Of a stretch of 64,000 nt of DNA, positions 1-12,383 are shown one piece after another (the stretch's first letter is position 1; each line of letters starts with the position of its first letter). Made by a program: the position numbers and the translations under genes. A model generated the notes under the pieces. The model saw nothing but the letters and a program-made list of their open reading frames with translations, was not told the DNA's origin and made no database searches. Source of the DNA: Azadirachta indica (lineage: Eukaryota > Streptophyta > Magnoliopsida > Sapindales > Meliaceae); assembly GCA_022749755.1 (NCBI GenBank), contig CM040440.1, forward strand, positions 21,005,269 to 21,069,268, in the 5' to 3' direction.

Positions 1-396
1 CCCTGCCTTAAGAAAATCTCCTACTAATGTTTTTCTTCAGTATCCTGGCCCTGGCTTTTGCCTTTACAATTTGTTCGTTTTGACTTAATCAATAGTGCTG
101 TCCTTGGTATTATCTTTGTTTTTTACTTATGCAAGATTGATCAATTGCTATATTATGTCAGCTTTGAAATATGACACTGGGATATGGAAAATCAAAAGAT
201 CCTTGATTTCTAATGCTAATCATGTTTTGGAGTGAGAGTGATGTAGATTTTCATTTTCTTATCACTCTCTATATGCAGAGACAATTTTGGCATCATCACA
301 GTTATGCAGATGTAAATACTGTTTATACTTGGAAGTATCAGGTTTATAATTCAATGATCTTGTATTTTCTAGATTTATTTTTCCTCCATTTTTCAG
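1..396 (+). other. Intron sequence of the fatty alcohol oxidase gene
   Basis: No reading frame here resembles the oxidase. The stretch is T-rich and ends in a pyrimidine run followed by CAG at 394-396, a good 3' splice site for the coding exon at 397. I take it as the end of an intron whose upstream exons lie outside the window. A short open frame at 213-404 has no recognisable content. Confidence 0.6.
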
Positions 397-2145
397 ACAG
401 ATGAAAATTCACAAAACCTGGCATGGGAAGCAATAGGTTATCATGCAGACACCAGGGAAAGATTGAAGACACCCCAAGAGGAGAAACCTCTTCAGAAGGG
501 GATTATAGAAACCATGCATGAAAATGACTCGACGCTTTTTCAACATTTTACTGAAAAAGGCCTTCAGGTCACTGTAGATCGAGCCGACAACATTTGCGAG
601 ATCAAATGTGATGTTGTAGTTATTGGCTCTGGTTGTGGTGGAGGGGTTGCAGCCTCAGTTCTTGCAAGCGCTGGTCAGAAAGTACTTGTTCTTGAGAAAG
701 GAAACTATTTCACGGCCGAAGACTACTCTTCTCTGGAAGGCCCCTCCATGCATGAGCTATATGAGTCTGGTGGATTATTATCAACTATTGACGGAAAAGT
801 TATGATTTTAGCAGGGTCAACAGTGGGCGGAGGCTCTGCAGTTAACTGGTCTGCCTCCATCAAAACACCTCATTCTGTTCTCAGGGAATGGTTCATCAAT
901 CATAAGATTCCACTTTTTGGGAGCCCCGACTATCAAGTAGCTATGGAAGATGTCTGTAAAAGGATTGGTGTTACAGAACATTGTGCCGAGGAAGGATTTC
1001 AAAATCAAGTTCTTCGGAAAGGATGTGAGAATCTTGGTCTAAAAGTTGAGTCAGTTGGAAGAAATTCTCCAGAAGATCATTATTGTGGCTCTTGTAGTTA
1101 TGGTTGTAGAAAAGGGGATAAAAAGGGGACTGATACTACTTGGCTTGTTGATGCTGTGGACAATGGTGCTGTGATTCTTACAGGATGCAAAGCTGAGAAA
1201 TTCATACTGGTAAATAACAAAAGTGGAAGTAGAAGTAAAAAATGCTTGGGAGTGACTGCAAAAGCTCTGAATAAAAATATCACAATGAAGTTGCAAATTA
1301 AGGCTAAAGTAACAGTTTCAGCATGTGGTTCTCTGTTGACACCTCCTCTAATGATTACTAGTGGGTTGGAAAATCCAAATATTGGCAAAAACCTACATCT
1401 GCATCCTGTTCTTTTGGTTTGGGGATACTTTCCGGAGCATATATCGGAATTCAAAGGCAAATCTTACAAGGGAGGAATCATCACTTCAATCCATAAGGTA
1501 GTATCAGAGGAATCCAATATTCAAGCAATTATAGAATCTCCGGCAATTGGACCAGCTTCATTTGCAGCACTATTTCCATGGACTTCAGGGCGCGAATTTA
1601 AGGACAGAATGCTTAAGTTTGGAAGAATCTGTCACCTTTTTGCAATGGTCAGAGATCAGGGTTCCGGAGAAGTCAAGGTTGAGGGTAAGATCAGGTATCG
1701 GCTAAATCAGAACGATAAGGAGAATCTTAAAACTGGTTTGAGACAAGCTTTAAGAATTTTGGTTGCAGCAGGAGCTGTAGAAGTGGGCACATATAGGAGT
1801 GATGGCCATAAAATTAAATGTGAAGGGATCAAGGAGGAAAACGTGGAGGAGTTTTTAGACACCGTTGATGTTGTTGGTGGGATGATGTCAAGGGGGAAGC
1901 AATGGTCCATGTATTGTTCAGCACATCAGATGGGAAGTTGCAGAATGGGTGCTACCAAGGAAGATGGTGCAGTCGATGAAAATGGTGAAAGTTGGGACAC
2001 TGAAGGCTTATATGCGTGCGATGGCAGTGTTCTACCCACCGCAATTGGCATCAATCCTATGATCACTATCGAATCCACAGCCTATTCCATTTCCAAGAAG
2101 ATTGGGGAGTCATTGCAGAAGAATAAGCTCTCAAAACAGAACTAA
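397..2145 (+). CDS. FAO: Long-chain fatty alcohol oxidase (GMC oxidoreductase), 3' exon only
   Basis: Membrane-bound flavoenzyme family that oxidises long-chain fatty alcohols to aldehydes with O2 and yields H2O2 (omega-oxidation and wax alcohol turnover). About 582 C-terminal residues are present in one large exon. The exon opens in frame with TDENSQN then [13 protein letters not shown], typical of plant FAOs. The FAD-binding Rossmann motif is [11 protein letters not shown], about 70 residues into the exon, followed by LVLEKG. A second flavin-contact stretch is [12 protein letters not shown]. The C-terminal GMC block holds [11 protein letters not shown], with the probable catalytic histidine, and [11 protein letters not shown]. 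The full family length is about 740-750 residues, so roughly 160 N-terminal residues are outside the window. The frame is clean to the TAA. The gene is tail-to-tail with the next one. Assignment to FAO is strong; the exact paralogue (FAO1/3/4 type) is not resolved. Confidence 0.93.
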   Translation, partial: TDENSQNLAWEAIGYHADTRERLKTPQEEKPLQKGIIETMHENDSTLFQHFTEKGLQVTVDRADNICEIKCDVVVIGSGCGGGVAASVLASAGQKVLVLEKGNYFTAEDYSSLEGPSMHELYESGGLLSTIDGKVMILAGSTVGGGSAVNWSASIKTPHSVLREWFINHKIPLFGSPDYQVAMEDVCKRIGVTEHCAEEGFQNQVLRKGCENLGLKVESVGRNSPEDHYCGSCSYGCRKGDKKGTDTTWLVDAVDNGAVILTGCKAEKFILVNNKSGSRSKKCLGVTAKALNKNITMKLQIKAKVTVSACGSLLTPPLMITSGLENPNIGKNLHLHPVLLVWGYFPEHISEFKGKSYKGGIITSIHKVVSEESNIQAIIESPAIGPASFAALFPWTSGREFKDRMLKFGRICHLFAMVRDQGSGEVKVEGKIRYRLNQNDKENLKTGLRQALRILVAAGAVEVGTYRSDGHKIKCEGIKEENVEEFLDTVDVVGGMMSRGKQWSMYCSAHQMGSCRMGATKEDGAVDENGESWDTEGLYACDGSVLPTAIGINPMITIESTAYSISKKIGESLQKNKLSKQN

Positions 2146-2685
2146 TTTTCTAATTATATTCTTGAATTATACTCTTTCAGACAGGCATTATAAGTTGAGC
2201 GGTGAGAATCATATCTGCACATTTTCCTCATTATTTCTATTGTTTCTTAATATTTTTCCTACCAGCTTTCCTTCTGCATGAAGATATTGCATTGCACACG
2301 ACTGGACTTTTCCTGGATTAAATTTTTTTTTTTTTTTTCCGATTGCCGTTTTCTTGTTCTGTCAATTTAATTTCTGGGAAGGATCATATGGAACACGGCT
2401 CTAGAAGATCGTGCCCAAGACAAAAGATTTAAATAGCATAGAAGGGAGAAAAGATGGTCGCAAGAGACGGAAGTAATCACAAAAATTTGGTTGAGTTGTC
2501 ATAAAACTTTGATGTTCAAAGAAATATCACAATGATCAGAACCATGGCAAGTTCAATTTTGTAAAAGTTGCGGAATGTTTCCTCATTCTAGCTTTTTATC
2601 ATCGACAAAGATTCAATGGACTTGATGTAACAAAATTCTGAAACTTGTGAAGAATAGGGACAACAAACTTGTATCTTTAATTTTC
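2146..2685. other. Shared 3' region between convergent genes
   Basis: About 540 bp between two stop codons that face each other. It is AT-rich, with a T tract near 2323-2338. It should hold both 3' UTRs. No coding or RNA feature was recognised. Confidence 0.6.
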
Positions 2686-5600
2686 TTAACTGGCTGATGC
2701 TTTCACTGCTTTCTCAGCAGCATCATCCAGATCTTCTGCTGCTATCAGTTTCATACCACTTTCCTGCAGAACCATTAGTGATAATGAATATCCATCATAA
2801 TAATCAAAGCCAATTACTCTTTTCTCATGAACTTCGATTGTATAACAGATAAATTTCACATTTATCAGAAGTACTTTTAAATCAGATCAAATGCCACATT
2901 TACCTTAAGTATTCTCTTTCCCTGGTCCACATTGGTGCCTTCAAGACGAACCACAACTGGTACTTTTAGAGCAACCTTGATTGCAAGACCAGATAAAAGT
3001 CAAAGCTTCTAGAATAACTGACCTCAAGGCAAGAAAATATCCAGATTTGACCAAAATAACGAAAATTAACCTCTCTTTTTTCTTATTTTCATTTGTACAC
3101 ATCTTTGGAAACACAGGTCAAATTCTTTGACTGCTCCAATTTTGAATAAACTAATTCAATATTTCTTGATTATTATTTCAATATGACAAATTTGTTTAAA
3201 AAGAAAAGCAGATGAAAATGTATACATTGATACAGAATAAAAGACGATGAGCAAAAGAACAAGTTTTGACTACAATTTTTTCTTTTTATTTAATGAGTTT
3301 TAACTCTAAAAACCTGTCCAACATCATATAACTTGTTCAAAAAAGGCAGTATTCGATTTGAATGAAACTCAAAACAGTCCAATGCAGTTCTCACCAGTTT
3401 AGCAGCATTGGCAATTCCACTAGCTATTACATCACATTTCATTATTCCTCCAAATATGTTCACCAAAATCGCTTTGACTTTCTCATCAGAAGTCAATATT
3501 TTAAATGCCTCAACCACCTGCTCCAGATAATATATTAATCAATTAAAAAAGCAATAAGTCACATTTTTTAAATGGAAGCAATAAATCACATTTTTTAATC
3601 GAAGCAACAAGTCACATTTTTTAACAGCAATTAAAAGTTGATTATCTAAGCGTGTCAGATATCGACAAATATGAGCATGGGTGCAAAGACAGAAGCAACT
3701 TACTAACAACTGGTGCTAAATAGCATCTTATGCCTAATAAATTTCAGTGAAGATATACAGAAACCTCAAAATGGTTATTATCAGACGTTTGAAGCATAAG
3801 TCAACTTGAACAATTGACACATTAAACTGGGGATACAATTAGTATAGCAAAAGCAAAGTCCTAGAATCATTACCTGGCCTTCAGAAGCATTACCACCAAC
3901 ATCTAAGAAATTGGCAGGAGTTCCACCATGTAATTTGATTATATCCATTGTAGCCATAGCTAATCCAGCACCATTCACCATGCAACCAATTTCACCATCT
4001 AAACCAATGTAATTTAAATCTGCTTTGGCAGCAGCCACCTGTCAGAAGATAAAAAGCTTGACTCAGGAGGGGAGAAAAAATAGATAAAAAGCACGACTCA
4101 AGAGGGGGAGAAAAAATAGCATCAGAACATTGACATGTCTAATCCTTGTGCATGCTAGTTTGTGTATCTTAGTGTTCTGGATGAGTGAGGGACGATCCAT
4201 GGAATAAAAAATAAGATAGCTCAGCCTCTGCAATTGAAGAATCTTTATATTTTTGTATAACTCACACTCAGGTCGCATGTTGTTATCACAAGCAAATAAA
4301 AATAAACATTTCACAAACATAGTCAAGTTAAATGTAGAAGTATCCAAACCTCTCGGGGATCCTCCTGTGTTGGATCGCGAAGAGCAAATATCTCTTTCTG
4401 ACGGAAGGCAGCATTATCATCAAAGTTCAACTTGGCATCAGCAGCTACCAACTGGTTACCAGAAGTCTCTGCCAGAGGATTGATCTGTGTAAAAGAATAA
4501 AGATCCACACTAAGACATCCAGCAAAAATACAAACTTATATGATAGTCCACCAACCAAGAATATTGTAGAGAGCATTTGTGACCCAACCAATAGAAGATA
4601 TACAAAGCAAGAACACTTGAGTTATATGGAAATTCATGCTCACTTCCAATAATGTGCAGTCTCTCTCACAAAAGAGTTTATACAGTTTCTTCACTTGTTC
4701 AATTGCATCATTCCTATCAGCCACCTTAGGTGCCAAACCATCGACAACTTTAGCAGCATCTTCATCAGTGATTCCTTTGAAAACATCAATAGGCACCTAT
4801 CAGAAAAAAATGATCAGTCAGCTACATGACAATGTAGTAGCCAGCAAGAGAGGAACAAACTGCCCTCAATGTCCATCATAAATCATCCAGGCAGACAGAA
4901 GGATATTCACCTTAACAATCATGTCAGGATATTTCTCAGCAAGGTCTTCAATGCTGGTTCCTCCCTTTCTGCAGCCAATTATAAGCTGGAAAACAGGTAC
5001 AGAAATAAGCATCTTTAACTTAACACAATAATCTTGAGCCAGAATTTATGACAGCAGGCTAAAATATTGACCATAATAGAGATAAAAGTATTTTTCACCA
5101 TACAGAAAACAGAAGTAAAACACTCAGTTGGGTAACCTACAGGGCCAGCAGTTTTACGATCCAGAGTGATAGCAAAGTACATCTCATTCACGAGTGACAA
5201 CTTCTCACACAAGTAAACCTGGGTAAGGAAAAGAAAGTAAATGAGATTTAGAGTTACCTTCAACTTAGTTACATAACCATCTAAAAATAAATACTAAGTA
5301 ACTATAAAAAAGGTAATACATTTCATTTTGAAAATAAAAAAGAATATTTGATTGATATTATATTTGAGGCAATAACTACAAATTCACATAAAATATAAAC
5401 ATCCATTATTTATCATAATTTGCCTTCAAGTACTAGATCCAAGCCCAATAAGATCAACAGTAGAACGTGTATATATGTCCCCATGACTATGAGTGAGATT
5501 GTGTATGAAAATATAAATTTCTTTGTAAAATAAAAAATAAGCCTAACCTTGCTGACAATTTTGCCTTGTGGACCAGTTTGTTTGGTGACAAGTATCTGAC

Positions 5601-6475
5601 CAAGCATCTTTGCTGCAAGCAACAAGCTCATATAACATTATGAGTAAACCAAAAAGGTAACGAAAAACAAATTCGTACGAAAATTGTACAAGAAAATTTA
5701 TGTGTTACCAGCTATATCTTCGACTTGTTCAGTCTTAACAATGTGAACACCACCCTTAAGACCGGATTTAAAAGTGCCCAAGCCTCGTCCACCAGCTAAA
5801 ACTTGGCTCTTAACCACTATCTACACCACATCCAACACTATTGCTGTTACTCATTTTACTTTTGGTTTAATCTGTTTAATTGAATCAATTTATCCCACTT
5901 CTTAACACCTTTTCCATCTTTTTAGTGAATCCAACATCACAAAATTTTAAAATTTGAGCAGAATTATATTCTTCATTTTATGGGAAAGTATAAAAAAAAT
6001 TACCTCATTTTCATTAGGAAAAACATCCTGGATAGCCTTTTTGACTTCATCAACAGAAGAAACAGCAACTCCTTTTGGCACGTTGATTCCATATTTGCCC
6101 ATCAACTGAGCTCCCTGATTTCCACACATTAAAATCTATCACTCTTCTCATTCAATCAAAATAACCCAACTTCACAAAGATTACACACGTGATTCAACAA
6201 TCACAGAGATCCAGAAACCATAGGTCGTTTTGCAACTAGCCATCATTCCAGCGAAACTTAACAGTTCCCATTTTTTGGGGGGAAAAAAATAAAATAAGAA
6301 AACGATACACAAGTAATACTAGAAATATGAGATTAAAAAAATGCGTATGAGCGTATGATAAAGAGATGCGGACCTGATATTCGTGGATGTTGAGACGGCG
6401 GAGCTGCTGTTGCTGCCATTGGCCGGCTACAGAGAGCGAGCGAGAGACGAGCTTGTTCAACAATCCTCTCACCAT
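2686..6475 (-). CDS. Succinyl-CoA ligase [ADP-forming] subunit beta, mitochondrial
   Basis: Beta subunit of the TCA-cycle enzyme that converts succinyl-CoA to succinate with formation of ATP; it pairs with an alpha subunit in the mitochondrial matrix. Twelve coding exons on the minus strand: 6475-6374, 6114-6004, 5820-5709, 5612-5548, 5218-5141, 4985-4911, 4796-4644, 4484-4350, 4038-3874, 3517-3395, 2975-2904 and 2763-2686. All introns are GT-AG and the phases close, giving 422 residues against about 421 for the Arabidopsis protein. The first 27 residues are basic and Leu/Ser-rich ([14 protein letters not shown]), a mitochondrial presequence, followed by LNIHEYQ, the start of the ATP-grasp domain. 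Other landmarks are [14 protein letters not shown], the CoA-ligase core [27 protein letters not shown] and [11 protein letters not shown]. The protein ends in AVKASAS. The start is the only ATG before the presequence. Introns carry two small tandem repeats, listed separately. Confidence 0.97.
3549..3626. repeat. Intronic minisatellite, three copies of about 26 bp
   Basis: Three direct copies of a unit starting AAGCAATAAGTCACATTTTT lie in the intron between the tenth and ninth coding exons of the succinyl-CoA ligase gene. Units differ by one to three bases. There is no sign that they affect splicing. Confidence 0.85.
4048..4119. repeat. Intronic tandem duplication, two copies of about 36 bp
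   Basis: Two adjacent copies of a unit starting GATAAAAAGC and ending GGAGAAAAAATA, a few bases apart in sequence, sit just upstream (in gene sense) of the [12 protein letters not shown] exon of the succinyl-CoA ligase gene, inside the intron. Confidence 0.8.
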
Positions 6476-7974
6476 TCTCCGATAATAGAAGATTCAAATT
6501 GAAAGATCCACGTGAAACCCTAAAAATGAAGTTCCTGAGAAAGAAAAGGGCGATCAAATTCAAAGTCAGAGACGAATAGTAATTCGGGATGGACCCTAGA
6601 GATTCTTTGCCCCTTATTTTTTCTTATTTCATTTTTTCTCCCCTCATTTCACGTTATTATGTCAATATACCCTTTTTAATATTTTTTTTTTGTTTAATAT
6701 CATTTTAAAGTTCGGATTTTCTTTTATTCTCAAGTAAAAATGTTAAAGAAAATGTGTAATAGTCCAATAAAATATGCACAAGTCCCCACCTTAATGCTCA
6801 CATAGTGGTGTAATTATCTCTTTTCAATTAAATTTAAATACTTTTAAACGTTATTCACATCGAATCAAAATAATTTGCATTCAGCATTAACACAACTGAA
6901 ATAAACATATTGAGCTGTTGCCTTCAATTTTTCCCCTTGCAATGTGGGTTCATAATCATACCATTAGTGTCATGTGTGTATGAATATTTACATGGTACGC
7001 ATAGCCCAAAGGCTTTGATTATTGAAATCCATGGCAGTATTGGCAAGATTTCAAGCTGTATTACCACCTTGGCAACGCCAGTAATTTTATAAACCTTTGA
7101 TTTGAGGCTCTTGGCATACTCCACCAACACTGGATTTCAAATCTTCATCACCTTCTTTATGTTTGAAACATAAAATAAGATTACACAATGGACGATGGGT
7201 GATGCATTCATTAAGACAGCAGAACCTCAATGTGAAAAAAGAATGAATTCACAGCCAAGAATTATAGATTGAGCAAGAAGGGAATGACCATGCTTAAACA
7301 CTTCCAAAATTTTAATCAATGTTTCATATCCAAAATTAGGTACTCGACATAACAACCAAAGATTAAGGAAATTTATTACTTACCAGAAAAGAGCAACAGT
7401 TACCATTCGCTGATCCAATAGATACAATATAAGCTTCTGCTTAAGCATGAAGCTTGCTGACAGTAAACAAAGAATAATCATTGGATATTAACACAATGAT
7501 CATCTAAACCAAAATCCGAAAAAATTTACAAATCTAGCACATAACAAATAACGGAATCATCTGAGGCTATTGAATCACCTACAACAAGAACCGATCTCTC
7601 AAGAAAAATACATTGAGTTATGGTCCTAGAGGTGTACATACGCTAGTGCATACAAACAAGAGCACATAAGAAATCAATATAATTCAACCATCCGGCACCG
7701 ACAAACTGCAATTTGGATTCTGCAGCTCAACCAAAGGTATGGATACCGGCGTTAGAAAAGTGGCAAGTCTTGTGTCAGCAGCTTCATCCTGCTAAATCAA
7801 GTTTATTCTTGATTATGCGCCATGTCTCTCACATGCATACCAAGGGGGGAGCTACATTCAATAAGACATTGTGAAAATAAAACTAAGAATAGTAAAATGG
7901 AGCAAATAATCAACTAAAAACTACTATAAGACACATACACCATGGGGAGTTTGATTTGATTACCATGTTTGGAA
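6476..7974. other. Intergenic: succinyl-CoA ligase promoter and RCB 3' flank
   Basis: About 1.5 kb between two minus-strand genes. The first 120 bp next to 6475 is the 5' leader of the ligase gene; the rest is AT-rich. An open frame on the minus strand at 6924-7130 has no recognisable motif. The part from about 7700 to 7974 is probably the 3' UTR of the RCB gene. No RNA gene or transposon was recognised. Confidence 0.5.
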
Positions 7975-10275
7975 CTAACAAGGAGGATAGAAAGCTGCTT
8001 TGTCAACCCATGATGGCCTCTTTGCTTTATAGTAGAAATGTGCAATCATTTGGACCAACTCATCAGCCGTGCGAAACTCTGGAAAGACCAAAGTCAATTG
8101 CCATGGATCAAGGGGTAATACACAAAAACCTTCTTTCTATTACACTTATGAGGGAAAATTCCATCTTACCTTTTTCTCTGTACATGATCCTGTTTCCCAG
8201 TAAAAATAAAATTTGCGGGCATTCTTTAACTTTAAGAGCATATGCCAAATCTCTTTCGATATTGATGTCTATCTTAGCCGCCTGTTTCCAAGCAATTTCA
8301 ACTGTCATAATCAGTGTACGAACAACGGATACCAAGCTGAGGAAATCTAAGATCCTTCCGTGAAGGATTGATTTATTGGTTGGTAAGGATATATGAAGAA
8401 AAGAAGAGAAGAATAACAAATCAATATTTTAGAAGTCAAAAAAGTTCCATAATAGAATACTGATAAAATGTTCGGGTAACCATTATTTCCTTAACAATCA
8501 AATAGATTGTGTACAGGATCTATATATTTGACCCTTCAACAACAGATAGCCAAAGTAAAATGTTCTAGTGCCAATTCATAGAGAGTCCAAATATTTCAGT
8601 GGCAAAGTTGACAAAGGAATGTGCATAATGAAACAATTAAAGAATCAGGGAAACCTTTTAAATGATAAGTACATATACCCGAGGAGGCAGTCGATCTTTT
8701 GCATTCCAATAGACCTTGATCGCCTTCTCTAGCTCTTTCAAAGTCTTCCAGTTATCGGATGCCCTGACCAAATGGTGCAATTACATGTTAAAAATTTAAG
8801 CCTCTTTCAGCTCTTGGGAAGATACAGAAGAAAAAATGAAAATGATGGAATTCTCGAGGGATTATAGTTTGGCAAGGAAATTAAATATTTTATTAATTTT
8901 ATTCTCTTTTGAAGCACATTTTTTCCAAGATCAATTATTGTGAAAAACCAACCGCATGTACTGAGTGTATAAGTTCAATACAAATCAAGTCAACTCCCAA
9001 TCTATAGGCCAATTGGATGTTGGAAGAATAAAGCCTTCAAGACAATGAGTTTAATCATCTTTACTGACAAAAAAGAACAAGATGAAATAACTAAAGTTGA
9101 TAAGGAACACACTTCACAAGCTTGAGCCCAATAATTAATTTGCAGTTACGCACTGCACATTGCATATACACAAAACAGCACCAAAATGCATTTGTAACTA
9201 CTTTATTTTTCAGATGAATATCTCGACCTGTTGACAGTTTTATGCAAAAGTACCACATACACTATGCAAATTCTAATGTTCAGTAGACTTGCACCAGGCA
9301 ATAGAATATTAGTATAGTTTTATGTGATAATCACTTCTCATGGCCCATTTTCACCATTTATGTAATAAGTTAACTTCAAATATTTTCCCAGTCAAAACAT
9401 ATCTATTTGTTCTCAAACAATCTTACCATCTATATTAGACACTTAACCACCATCACCTTTCAGAACCTAGTCCAAATTGCTGTATTATGAGAAAGTTACC
9501 GGTTGTATCTCTCAAAAACAAGAACAACTAGTGGGCTTGGATGGAAAGCGAAGCTCTCCCACTCCAGACAGTTGATCTCCTTAACCCAGTTATCATCAAT
9601 TTCGCCTTCCCAATCAATCTCGAAGCCATCTTCTCCCACCACATTCCTGATTGGATGCTGCTCAAAATACTCTGAAGCTCTAACTCCCCACCCTACATCA
9701 GCATCCAATGGCCAATTTGGATCATCCTCCTCAACCACCATCTTCTTTTTCCTTTTCCCTTTACCAACTTCATCATCTTCATCGTCATCATCGTCATCAT
9801 CCTCATCATCATCACTAGTTTCAGAATCTACATCATCTTTATCCCCGACTTTGAATAAATTCTCCTTATTCTCTAAAACTTCAGAGTTCTGCTGCCTAAT
9901 TGATGCAAAGGTCCATTCAAGTGAGTCACGTACAAAATCTTCAACAGCATCCGCTTCACTCTTACGGCCCCGCTTTGTCCTTTTTGGTATTGTTCTTGGG
10001 AACATTTTATCACTACCACAATCCTCATCTTTGATTTCCGGAAGCTGCACTTTTTGTAGGCTCTTTCTTGTCCTACGTTTACCGCTGGGCTTGGAGTCAG
10101 GTTCAGGGTCAGAATTCTTTGAAACAGCTAGGCAACTGAGAGACTTTGGGGTACGGCTATATTGTTGAAGGTGGGGCAAGAAGGAACTACGAAAGGAAAT
10201 CAAACTAGGACCATTATTTACTGCACAAAAAGGTGAGACTGAGTTTGACATACTGAAAATTTGAAGAAGAAACAT
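7975..10275 (-). CDS. RCB: Thioredoxin-like fold protein RCB/MRL7 (SVR4), chloroplast biogenesis
   Basis: Member of the plant MRL7/SVR4/ECB1/RCB family. These proteins are needed for assembly of the plastid-encoded RNA polymerase and early chloroplast development; RCB is reported in both nucleus and plastid. Four exons: 10275-9500, 8763-8679, 8281-8170 and 8078-7975; 358 residues, close to family length. Residues 1-50 are Ser-rich and look like a transit peptide. Basic clusters are GKRRTRK (65-71) and RTKRGRK (99-105). An acidic run of Asp/Glu covers about 155-169 and is followed by KGKRKKK (172-178). The conserved block starts at [20 protein letters not shown]. The thioredoxin-like fold follows, with [27 protein letters not shown] and ECPQILFL. 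No CxxC redox motif is present. The start is uncertain: a second ATG eight codons on is preceded by TTTTCAG and could follow a 5' intron. The paralogue MRL7-like/NCP is the alternative. Confidence 0.93.
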
Positions 10276-12383
10276 CTTCTCCCGTCCAAACTAAAACAGC
10301 AATCTGAAACAAACACAGAAATGGGATTATAAAAAGTTCACGAAGATGTTTATATCCGAAAGAGACGAAACCCCGCAAAAGATATCCACTTTAACATATG
10401 TTTTCATCAATGGTGGCAACCCAATAGGCCTAAAGGTCAAATGCCCGGCTGCTACAGCGGTTCACCTGATGCCAAGAATCGAATAGCAATAAGCCAGCAG
10501 ACAAACGGACGATAAATAATTAGTCCATCATCTATATTTCTCATGTCCCTTTAGTCGAATTGCTATATTTCTTGCTAAAAGTTGTTTACTCTACAGGTTT
10601 CATAGAAAGTTCGTGTTCTTTCGTTTTTTTAGTTTCGTCCATTGAAGTCGACCGGAATAATTGCAAGTGTTATTAAGAGAGTAATAGAGAACAAAAAACG
10701 AACCTGTAAAGCTGATAGTCTAGCCTTTGATTGTGTAGATATGATTTGATTTCCAGAAAACTATAAGAAAAATTGTGAGACGAAATTTGAGAGTGAGAAA
10801 TGATAATTATCTCCGTCCGCTGCTCGTGATGAGGATTTAACCGAGCAACAAAAACCCAGCTTAAGTCCTGCCGTCCTCTACATCTATCAAACGACATCGT
10901 TTACATATAATGGTATAATAAATTAATAATGTTTTTAATTACCCAGGTAATAAATTATTATTAAAAAGTGCCCAATTTTTGACTTCTCGGACAAAAATAT
11001 TATTGATGCCCAAATAATTCACTTTCGAGTTTGTTCAGTTTTATACTGAAAACTTTCGAGTTTGTTTAATTTCATACGAAAGTGGTTACTTTCGAATCAA
11101 ACTCGTCGTATACTAATATTTTCAACAAAAAACTCTTCCAAATCTATCCAAAATAATAACCCATCAAATCATTCCAATATTGTAACACCTAAATTATGTC
11201 AAAAATTTAAAATTCTTTTGTACCTATCTACGCAAAATTAGATTGGAAGTCGAGAAAACCCTAATTTGATGTTCATAACGTTGCAATCATTTTCTGCTTG
11301 TGGTCTCCGTCATTTTGCCCATCCATAACCCCTCTTCATCGTGAAAGTCTTGCTCGACAGAAATATGTGAGAGTGTGCTGGTGCTTAAAAGTGAAGAATA
11401 CTCGCAGGTGAAGAAATTATTTTTAAATTTTGGTTTTCATTAATTTTAGGTATCAAGGATATTTTTGTCTGAAAAAGATAATCTTCAACATTTTTGAATG
11501 ATATTTTGCTAGATGGGTATTTTTTGTTTGTGGGATATAAAATTAAGATATATTTTGTTAAGCGGGAATAAAAATATATAGATCAGGGAACTTTTCGTTT
11601 AAGATCACTTTTTAGTTTTAAATTCAAAATAATTACTATTTAAATTTTAGTAAAAAAAATGATCACCTAATAAATTTTGGAAGAAAATGTCTGTATAAAT
11701 AATTTTTTTCTTTTAATTTTCTATAAACTTGAAAATACACTTTTGAGTAAGAAAAGAATTTTTTATTAGAAAATACAACTTTTTTCTTATTAAAAAGTGT
11801 AATTTAGAGTAAAAAAAAAATATTTTGAGTAAAAATTTTTTTATTAAATAATGCACATTTAGCTTTCTCCTTGAGAAAGAATGCACTTTGAAGTATTTTT
11901 TTTTTATTACATCTTGAAATAAGAAGAAATTAATCAATTTTTAATTATTTTTTTTATGAGGTTGGTCATAAAAAAAATTTTGTCTAAAAAATTGAGTTAA
12001 TTATTTTTTAATATAATTTTAAATAGTAATTATTTTTAAATTTGGTGATTAAAAAGTAGTCAAAATTAAAAATCTGTGACAATAAATCTATTTGTTCAAT
12101 TTATTGGAAAAAAAAACGGAGAATGCCGTCAGCATCTACGTGAAAGCGGGTGGGAACTGGGTCTCCGATGCCGCCCGGTCCCACATTCATCCTTAAAACT
12201 TTATTCTTTAGTGTTCCTGTTACTGTTCGCCCAAAAACTATAATCTACCCCAAAATTGTTAATTTTTTCAGCTTGGCTGAAAAGGAAAAATTAAAAATTG
12301 GAATTAGAGAAAAAGGAAAAACCAATTCTGTAATTGATTCGGTATCTTTCTTAACTCTTCGGTTGCGAAGGTCTTACTAGGTC
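10276..12383. other. Divergent promoter region with a fold-back element
   Basis: About 2.1 kb between the RCB and thioesterase start codons, which point away from each other. It should contain both promoters and 5' leaders. The middle, about 11590-12080, is an AT-rich inverted-repeat element listed separately. The pyrimidine-rich stretch 12180-12383 next to the thioesterase ATG is probably its 5' UTR. No further gene was recognised. Confidence 0.55.
11595..12075. mobile_element. MITE-like fold-back element
   Basis: The left arm at about 11600-11660 contains CACTTTTTAG and AATAATTACTATTTAAA. The right arm at about 12014-12070, read on the other strand, contains ACTTTTTAATCACC and AATAATTACTATTTAAAA. 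The arms match imperfectly over about 55 bp and enclose about 350 bp of very AT-rich sequence with smaller internal palindromes. There is no coding capacity. I could not settle the exact ends or a target-site duplication. Confidence 0.55.

Noticed and set aside
1098..1460. 120-codon open frame antisense to the FAO exon
   Set aside because: Lies fully inside a strongly conserved oxidase exon and has no domain of its own.
7956..8363. 135-codon open frame on the plus strand
   Set aside because: Antisense to the last two RCB exons, which have clean splice sites and a family match on the other strand.
9503..10168. 221-codon open frame antisense to RCB
   Set aside because: It is the shadow of the RCB coding exon; its Ser run is the complement of the Asp/Glu tract. 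The minus strand has the family match, splice sites and length.
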